A stretch of 11,821 nucleotides of DNA from DASPTB01 sp035623615 (lineage in GTDB: Bacteria; Actinomycetota; UBA4738): assembly GCA_035623615.1 (NCBI GenBank), contig DASPTB010000039.1, forward strand, positions 1 to 11,821, read 5' to 3'. Under the pieces are notes generated by a model. The model had not been told where the DNA came from and did no database searches. It saw only the letters and a list, made by a program, of their open reading frames with translations. The number at the start of each line of letters is the position of its first letter. Position 1 is the stretch's first letter. This document shows positions 7,518-11,821 of the stretch, one piece after another. The translations under genes were made by a program, and so were the position numbers.

Positions 7518-7876
7518 CCTCGTTCGTCAAGAACGTCACGTGGGACTGCGGCGACGCGCTGGCCCTGGCGAGATTCTGGGCGACGGCACTGGGAACCGAC
7601 GTCGACGAGGAGTCCACGCCCGACCGCGCGTTCGTCGAGGCGGCAGGTTGGGGCGGTCCGAACCTGTGGTTTGTCCGTGTGCCGGAAGGCAAGTCGGCGA
7701 AGAACCGGCTGCATCTCGACCTGCGGCCGCTCGGCACGATGGAACGGGAGGTCGACCGCCTCACGGCCGCCGGCGCCACCGTCGTGGAACGGGCCGAGTC
7801 CCTCGTCGTCATGCGCGACCCCGAGGGCAACGAGTTCTGCGTGGAGCTCGGGCCGGGAGACGGGCCCCATGCCTGA
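7514..7876 (+). CDS. VOC/glyoxalase-fold protein, tandem copy 3
   Basis: This 120-residue protein is the most divergent of the three paralogues. It begins TWDCGDALALARFWATALGT, lacks the RDPxGRG motif (EAAGWGGPNLWF instead), but keeps VPEGKSAKNRLHLDL and MRDPEGNEFCVEL. The ATG at 7514 overlaps the TGA of copy 2 by four bases (ATGA). Its own Shine-Dalgarno is weak, so coupling is likely. Its 3' end overlaps the CoA-transferase A gene by eight bases. Divergence of the middle strand, where VOC proteins often form the ligand pocket, suggests a different ligand or a heteromeric partner role. Retention of the two conserved blocks in all copies suggests these parts carry the shared function or fold. 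Confidence 0.82.
   Translation: MTSFVKNVTWDCGDALALARFWATALGTDVDEESTPDRAFVEAAGWGGPNLWFVRVPEGKSAKNRLHLDLRPLGTMEREVDRLTAAGATVVERAESLVVMRDPEGNEFCVELGPGDGPHA
7691..7723 (+). repeat. 33-base block shared by the VOC genes (copy 3)
   Basis: It matches 6946-6978 and 7323-7355 with a single silent change in the His codon and encodes GKSAKNRLHLDL of VOC gene 3. Confidence 0.82.
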
Positions 7877-8798
7877 AACGGGTACGGGGAAGGTCGCGTC
7901 GATGCGCGACGCCGTCCAGGAGCTGATCCGTGACGGCGACACGGTGGCGATCGAGGGGTTCACGCACCTCATCTGCTTCGCTGCCGGGCACGAGATCATC
8001 CGGCAGGGGAAGCGCGACCTGACGCTCTGCCGGCTCACGCCGGACGTCATCTACGACCAGATGATCGGAGCCGGCGTCGCCCGCAAGCTCGTGTTCTCCT
8101 GGCTCGGGAACCCGGGCGTGGGATCGCTGCACGCGGTTCGCCGCCGCGTCGAGCGCCACGACCCCGAGCCGCTCGAGATCGAGGAGTACAGCCACTTCGG
8201 AATGGTGTGCCGCTACGTCGCCGGCGCCTCGAAGCTGCCGTTCTTCCCCATTCGCTCCTACTACCAGAGTGACCTGCCGGCTGCGAACCCGAAGATCGTC
8301 CCCGTCCACAGCCCGTACGGCGACGAGACCGTGTACGCCGTCCCGCCCTTGAACCCCGATGTGACGATCGTCCACGCGCAGCGCGCCGACGCGAAGGGCG
8401 ACGCGCAGATCTGGGGCCTGCTCGGCTGCCAGAAGGAGGCCGCCTTCGCGGCCGAGCGCGTGATCGTGGTCTGCGAAGAGCTCGTCGACGAGTCGGTGAT
8501 CCGGAGTGACCCCAACCGCACGGTGATTCCCGGGCTGATCGTCGACGCCGTTGTCGTCGAGCCCAAGGCATGCCACCCCTCGTTCGCGCAGGGGTACTAC
8601 GACCGCGACAACCGCTTCTACATCGACTGGGATCGGATCTCGCGCGACCCCGACCAACTGGAGAACTGGCTCAAGGAATGGGTGCACGGCACCGATTCGC
8701 ACGCCGAGTACGTCGAGAAGCTGGGCGCTGAGCGCTGGGCGTCGCTGGCTCCGGGCGAGGCTTGGAGCGAGCCGGTGAACTACGGGGAGTACGCGTAG
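7869..8798 (+). CDS. CoA-transferase family I, subunit A (GctA-like)
   Basis: This 309-residue protein is the alpha subunit of a glutaconate-CoA-transferase-type enzyme, which moves CoA between acyl-CoA and a carboxylic acid. It follows the GctA layout: MRDAVQELIRDGDTVAIEGF at the N-terminus (12-31), then FFPIRSYYQSDLP. Next come the conserved VTIVHAQRADAKGDAQIWG and CEELVDES. The C-terminal part GLIVDAVVVEPKACHPSF, WLKEWVHGTDSHAEYVEKLG lines up well with what I recall of Acidaminococcus GctA. The ATG at 7869 has GGGAGA seven bases upstream and overlaps VOC gene 3 by eight bases. An ATG at 7902 has an even better site (GGGGAAGG, 7886-7893), so the start is not certain. The stop directly abuts the start of subunit B (TAGATG). 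The acid used cannot be read from sequence; glutarate, glutaconate and succinate are candidates. Confidence 0.88.
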   Translation: MPETGTGKVASMRDAVQELIRDGDTVAIEGFTHLICFAAGHEIIRQGKRDLTLCRLTPDVIYDQMIGAGVARKLVFSWLGNPGVGSLHAVRRRVERHDPEPLEIEEYSHFGMVCRYVAGASKLPFFPIRSYYQSDLPAANPKIVPVHSPYGDETVYAVPPLNPDVTIVHAQRADAKGDAQIWGLLGCQKEAAFAAERVIVVCEELVDESVIRSDPNRTVIPGLIVDAVVVEPKACHPSFAQGYYDRDNRFYIDWDRISRDPDQLENWLKEWVHGTDSHAEYVEKLGAERWASLAPGEAWSEPVNYGEYA

Positions 8799-9554
8799 AT
8801 GCCGGACTTCAGCGCCGCCGAGATGATGGTCGTCGCGTCGGCACGGCAGCTCGCCGGCGAGCGCGTGTGCTTCGTCGGCGTCGGTCCGCCGAACATCGCG
8901 TGCAACCTCGCGAAGCGGACCTCCGCGCCCGGGATCGAGCTGCTGTACGAGGCAGGCGTCTTCGGGGCCGAGCCGGCCCGCCTGCCGCTGTCGATCGGCG
9001 ATCCCACACTCGTGAGCGGGTCGCTGCAGGTGACGAACATGTACGAGCTGTTCGCGTATTTCCTCGAACGCGGGCTCGTGGACGTCGGCTTCCTCGGCGG
9101 CGCGCAGATCGACCGGTTCGGCAACCTGAACACCACCGTGATCGGCGACTACGCGAAGCCGACGGTGCGGTTGCCTGGCTCGGGGGGGGCGTGCGAGATC
9201 GCGATCAACGCGAAGAAGATCTTCGTCATCATGCCGCAGACGAGCCGCTCGTTCGTCGACACGATCGACTTCGTCACGAGCCCCGGCCACCTCGGCGGCG
9301 AGCGGCCGAAGGAGTGGCAGGGCGCGGGACCGACCGTGGTCGTGACCGGACTCGGCGTGTACGGGTTCGACGGCGCCACCGGCGAGATGACGCTCGAGAG
9401 CCTGCATCCCGGCGTGACGATCGCGCAGGTCCAGGAGAACACCGGCTGGGAGATGAAGGTCGCGACCGGCGTTCGCGAGACCGACCCTCCGACGGAGGAA
9501 GAGCTCCGCATCATCCGCGAAGAGCTCGATCCCGAGGGTGTCTATACACGCTGA
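8799..9554 (+). CDS. CoA-transferase family I, subunit B (GctB-like), catalytic
   Basis: This 251-residue beta subunit is the partner of the preceding gene. Glu51 in LLYEAGVFG lines up with the catalytic Glu54 of Acidaminococcus GctB, as I recall that protein. This residue forms the covalent glutamyl-CoA intermediate, so the enzyme should be active. Other family motifs are GPPNIACNLAKR (29-40), SIGDPTLVSG, VGFLGGAQIDRFGNLNTT, LPGSGGACEIA, IDFVTSPGHLGG and the C-terminal LDPEGVYTR. The ATG follows the TAG of subunit A immediately, with GGGGAG nine bases upstream inside subunit A. This arrangement favours equal subunit synthesis. An uninterrupted run of eight G (9182-9189) lies within the GSGGA motif. 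It is followed, six bases after its stop, by a HAD hydrolase gene. Confidence 0.9.
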   Translation: MPDFSAAEMMVVASARQLAGERVCFVGVGPPNIACNLAKRTSAPGIELLYEAGVFGAEPARLPLSIGDPTLVSGSLQVTNMYELFAYFLERGLVDVGFLGGAQIDRFGNLNTTVIGDYAKPTVRLPGSGGACEIAINAKKIFVIMPQTSRSFVDTIDFVTSPGHLGGERPKEWQGAGPTVVVTGLGVYGFDGATGEMTLESLHPGVTIAQVQENTGWEMKVATGVRETDPPTEEELRIIREELDPEGVYTR

Positions 9555-9560
9555 CCCGTC

Positions 9561-10256
9561 ATGAGGCGGGACCGCATCCAGGCCGTGTTCCTCGACGTCG
9601 GCGAGACGATCGTCGACGAGACCCGGGTGTGGGAGTCGTGGGCCGACTGGCTCGGCGTCCCCCGGTTCACCTTCATGGCGGTTCTCGGGCAGATGATCGA
9701 GCGCGGCGAGCCGCACACGGCCGTGTTCGAGGAGTTCCGGCCGGGCTTCGACCTGGAGGCGGAGCGCGCCGCCCGTGCCGCGGCCGGGAAGCTCTGGACC
9801 GTGGAGCCGCGGGACCTCTATCCCGACGTGCGGCTCTGTCTGGAGCGGCTACGTGCGGACGGGTACACGGTCGGCATCAGCGGGAACCAACCCGCCGGCG
9901 TCACGGCGATGCTGCGGGCGCTCGACCTGCCCGTCGACGTCGTCGCCACCTCAGCCGATTGGGGCGTGGAGAAGCCGTCGGCGGCGTTCTTCTCGCGGGT
10001 GGCGGCCGAGGCCGGCGTCCCGGCGGCCCGGGTCGCCTACGTCGGTGACCGCCTGGACAACGACGTGCTTCCGGCGCAGGCGGCCGGGATGCTCGGGGTC
10101 TTCCTGCGGCGCGGGCCGTGGGGGTGCGCGCACGCGCGCCGGCCGGAGGCGGCCCGCGCCGAGGTCCGGATCGATTCGCTGGCGGAGCTTCCCGACGCGC
10201 TGGCCCGGTTCGAGGATAGCCGTCCCCCGCCGGCTCCTGACAGGATGGAGCCGTGA
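9561..10256 (+). CDS. HAD-superfamily hydrolase
   Basis: This 231-residue haloacid-dehalogenase-type hydrolase has motif I FLDVGETIVDE, with nucleophile Asp12 and Gly14 where most HAD phosphatases have the second, acid/base Asp. Motif II is Ser107 in GISGNQ, motif III is Lys138 in VEKPSAAFF, and motif IV is GDRLDND (162-168). The insert of about 60 residues between motifs I and II is a helical C1-type cap, as in phosphoglycolate phosphatase-like and haloacid dehalogenase-like members. The last ~20 residues are proline-rich. The ATG lies six bases after the CoA-transferase stop without a clear Shine-Dalgarno, and the TGA overlaps the GTG of the next gene, so it is embedded in the operon. Phosphatase or house-cleaning activity is likely. 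A dehalogenase role cannot be excluded, and its place in the pathway is unclear. Confidence 0.83.
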   Translation: MRRDRIQAVFLDVGETIVDETRVWESWADWLGVPRFTFMAVLGQMIERGEPHTAVFEEFRPGFDLEAERAARAAAGKLWTVEPRDLYPDVRLCLERLRADGYTVGISGNQPAGVTAMLRALDLPVDVVATSADWGVEKPSAAFFSRVAAEAGVPAARVAYVGDRLDNDVLPAQAAGMLGVFLRRGPWGCAHARRPEAARAEVRIDSLAELPDALARFEDSRPPPAPDRMEP

Positions 10257-11563
10257 GCAACGTCTTCCCCCGCGTCCTCGACCGCGAACTCCCGCTCGTG
10301 GCGCGCGGGGAGGGAGCCGTCCTCTGGGACGCGGACGGCCGTCGTTACATCGACGGCGCCGGCGGCGCCGTCGTCGTCGGGGTCGGACACGGGCGGACCA
10401 GGGTGGTCGCGGCGATGACCCGCCAAGCGGAACGGATCGCGTACGCGCACCCGACCGCGTTCTCGAGCGACGCGCTCGAGAGCTACGCGCAGGAGCTCGC
10501 TCCCTTGCTGCCGATGGACGAGCCGCGCATCTATCCGGTGTCAGGAGGTAGCGAGGCCGTCGAGACGGCGATCAAGCTCGCCCGCACCTACCACTTGGCG
10601 CGCGGAGAGCCCACGCGGGAACTCGTGATCGGCCGGTCGGGCTCCTACCACGGGAACACGCTCGGCGCGCTCGACGCCTCGGGCCGCGAGCCGCTCCGGC
10701 GCCCCTACGAGCCGTGGCTGGGCCGGTTCCGCCACGTTCCCGCCGCGTACGAATATCGATGCTCACTCCCCGGGCATCCGGACGGCTGCGGCGTTGCGCT
10801 CGCGGAGGCGCTCGACGCCGCGATCCTCGAGGCGGGCGCCGAGAACGTCGCCTGCTTCATCGCCGAGCCGGTCGCCGGCGCGACGCTCGGTGCGGCCGTT
10901 CCGCCCGACGACTACTGGCCGGCGATCCGTGAGGTGTGCGACCGGCACGGCGTGCTGCTCATCGCCGACGAGGTCATGACGGGCTTCGGGCGCACCGGCG
11001 CCTGGTTCGCCTCCGACCACTGGGGGCTCAAGCCCGACATCCTCACCGCCGGGAAGGGCGTGACGTCCGGCTACTGGCCGCTCGGGTTCGCGGCGTGTAC
11101 CGGCGCGGTGTTCGACACGGTCCGCCCGTCCGGGTTCGTCCACGGGTTCACCTACTCGCACTCGATCGTGGGCGCGGCGGTCGCGCGGTCGGTACTCGGA
11201 ATCCTCAAGGACGAGCACCTCGTGGACGCGAGCCGCGACAAAGGCGAGCTCCTGCGCAAGGAGCTCGGGGCGGCGCTCGACACCAATCCGGCGGTGGGCG
11301 ACGTGCGCGGGCTCGGCCTCATGGTCGGGATCGAGCTCGTCCGCGACCGCGCGACCCGTGAGCCGTTCCCGAGGGCCGACCGCGTGACCGAGCGCGTGGT
11401 CGCGGAGGCGCGGGAACGCGGGGTGCTGCTGTACTCCTCGACCGGGTGCGCGGACGGGACGAACGGCGACCTGGTGATGTTCGGACCGCCCTTCGTCGTC
11501 ACCGAGCTCCAGATCGCCGAGGCCGTCCGGATCACGGCCGAGGCGATCGAGGCCTGCATCTAG
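10253..11563 (+). CDS. Second class III PLP aminotransferase (omega-transaminase-like)
   Basis: This 436-residue class III aminotransferase comes from a different branch than the first one in the operon. Motifs are VLWDADGRRYIDGAGG (23-38), PVSGGSEAVETAIKLAR (95-111), SYHGNTLGALDASG (131-144), AEPVAGATLGAAVPP (204-218) and IADEVMTGFGRTG (237-249). Asp239 would contact the PLP ring nitrogen and Lys268 in LTAGKGVTSGYWPLGF is the Schiff-base lysine. The SGGSEAVE and DEVMTGFGRTG versions are typical of enzymes using amines or beta- and omega-amino acids with pyruvate or 2-oxoglutarate. The GTG overlaps the HAD stop by four bases (GTGA), with GGAG close upstream. It is the last gene of the run; about 80 bases separate it from the next start. 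It may act on the same substrate family as the first aminotransferase, for example the other amino group of a diamine, but that is inference. Confidence 0.87.
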   Translation: MSNVFPRVLDRELPLVARGEGAVLWDADGRRYIDGAGGAVVVGVGHGRTRVVAAMTRQAERIAYAHPTAFSSDALESYAQELAPLLPMDEPRIYPVSGGSEAVETAIKLARTYHLARGEPTRELVIGRSGSYHGNTLGALDASGREPLRRPYEPWLGRFRHVPAAYEYRCSLPGHPDGCGVALAEALDAAILEAGAENVACFIAEPVAGATLGAAVPPDDYWPAIREVCDRHGVLLIADEVMTGFGRTGAWFASDHWGLKPDILTAGKGVTSGYWPLGFAACTGAVFDTVRPSGFVHGFTYSHSIVGAAVARSVLGILKDEHLVDASRDKGELLRKELGAALDTNPAVGDVRGLGLMVGIELVRDRATREPFPRADRVTERVVAEARERGVLLYSSTGCADGTNGDLVMFGPPFVVTELQIAEAVRITAEAIEACI

Positions 11564-11571
11564 GGGCGGCC

Positions 11572-11618
11572 GAGCCGGGACGCCGGGGGCTGCCGGGGGG
11601 GCCGGCTCAAACCCCCCC
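11572..11618 (+). terminator. Possible terminator region with two alternative hairpins
   Basis: GAGCCGG (11572-11578) pairs perfectly with CCGGCTC (11602-11608) across a 23-base loop. Overlapping it, seven G (11595-11601) can pair with seven C (11612-11618) across a 10-base loop. Both cannot form fully at once. No T-run follows, so a classical intrinsic terminator is not shown. It is the only structured element between the operon's last stop and the next start. Confidence 0.3.
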
Positions 11619-11644
11619 GCCACCCGCTCGATACCTCATGGGAC

Positions 11645-11821
11645 GTGGACAACAGCGACGACGCCCGTCTGCTGCTCGCCTCGCGCTACCCGCTGATCGT
11701 GGCGGAGGAGCGGGACGAGCCGCGGTTCCTCGGCCTGTTCCGCGAGGCCGCCGGCAAGCTCGGGCTCCCGGTGTGGACCTGGTCGGCGACCCACGGCCTG
11801 GTGCGCGACGGTGCCCAGGCC
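11645..11821 (+). CDS. Partial AAA ATPase, Ycf46-like (N-terminus only)
   Basis: Fifty-nine codons are in the window before the edge. The translation (starting MDNSDDARLLLASRYPLIVA) shows RYPLIVAEERDEPRF, then a helix and LGLPVWTWSATHGLVRDG. This matches the N-terminal signature of Ycf46-like AAA ATPases: an xSRYPLIxxxxxEExR stretch followed by a WSxTxGL motif. In such proteins the Walker A and B motifs lie further downstream, outside this window. The GTG at 11645 is the only reasonable in-frame start; an ATG at 11638 is in another frame. No Shine-Dalgarno is obvious. An imperfect -10-like ATACCT (11631-11636) lies eight bases before the GTG, so a leaderless start is possible. Function of the family is poorly known, and the gene is probably unrelated to the preceding operon. 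Confidence 0.65.
   Translation, partial: MDNSDDARLLLASRYPLIVAEERDEPRFLGLFREAAGKLGLPVWTWSATHGLVRDGAQA

Noticed and set aside
6763..7876. Tandem VOC genes as an extradiol ring-cleavage dioxygenase, or the repeats as a CRISPR-like array
   Set aside because: Ring-cleavage enzymes of the VOC class are about twice this length, with a full two-His-one-Glu iron site not seen here. The repeated blocks are coding, spaced by hundreds of bases, and explained by gene paralogy.
7809..9716. Open frame of 635 codons on the minus strand opposite the CoA-transferase genes
   Set aside because: It is antisense to two well-recognised genes, has a His/Arg/Asp-rich composition without domain motifs, and is explained by GC-rich codon bias removing stops from the opposite strand.

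Overview
The window is strongly GC-rich, with coding third positions almost always G or C. It has GTG starts, a probable leaderless gene start, many 1-8 base gene overlaps, and no tRNA, rRNA, transposase or CRISPR. Together with menaquinone-type methyltransferase, Glyoxalase_6-like VOC and Ycf46-like ATPase genes, this suggests a chromosomal segment of a high-GC bacterium. I think Actinomycetota (possibly an uncultivated lineage) most likely, with Chloroflexota as an alternative. This placement is inference, since no marker gene is present.

Left part (1-3625): two genes run leftwards, a partial membrane protein (possibly UbiA-like) and a MenG/UbiE-type methyltransferase. They share one base and look like part of a quinone-related unit. 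Facing away from them across about 80 bases is a serine peptidase of family S9. It overlaps by four bases a small, single-domain cyclic-nucleotide-binding protein without a DNA-binding domain.

Middle and right part (3849-11563): after a roughly 220-base regulatory gap with several dyads, nine genes on the + strand are packed with overlaps or gaps of at most eight bases. In order they are an aldehyde dehydrogenase of the glutamate-semialdehyde type, a class III aminotransferase, three tandem paralogous VOC/glyoxalase-fold genes, the A and B subunits of a glutaconate-CoA-transferase-type enzyme, a HAD hydrolase, and a second, divergent class III aminotransferase. The enzymes suggest a route in which an omega-amino acid or diamine derivative is transaminated to a semialdehyde, oxidised to a (di)carboxylate and activated to a CoA thioester. 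The 5-aminovalerate-to-glutarate and GABA-to-succinate routes are obvious candidates, but the substrate is not shown by the sequence. The role of the three VOC proteins in the middle is the least explained point of the window.

Right end (11564-11821): a short G/C-run region with two mutually exclusive hairpins is followed by the first 59 codons of a Ycf46-like AAA ATPase, cut by the window edge.

I did not see a defence island, prophage or secondary-metabolite cluster. The best candidate for something undescribed is the nine-gene operon with its embedded VOC triplet.
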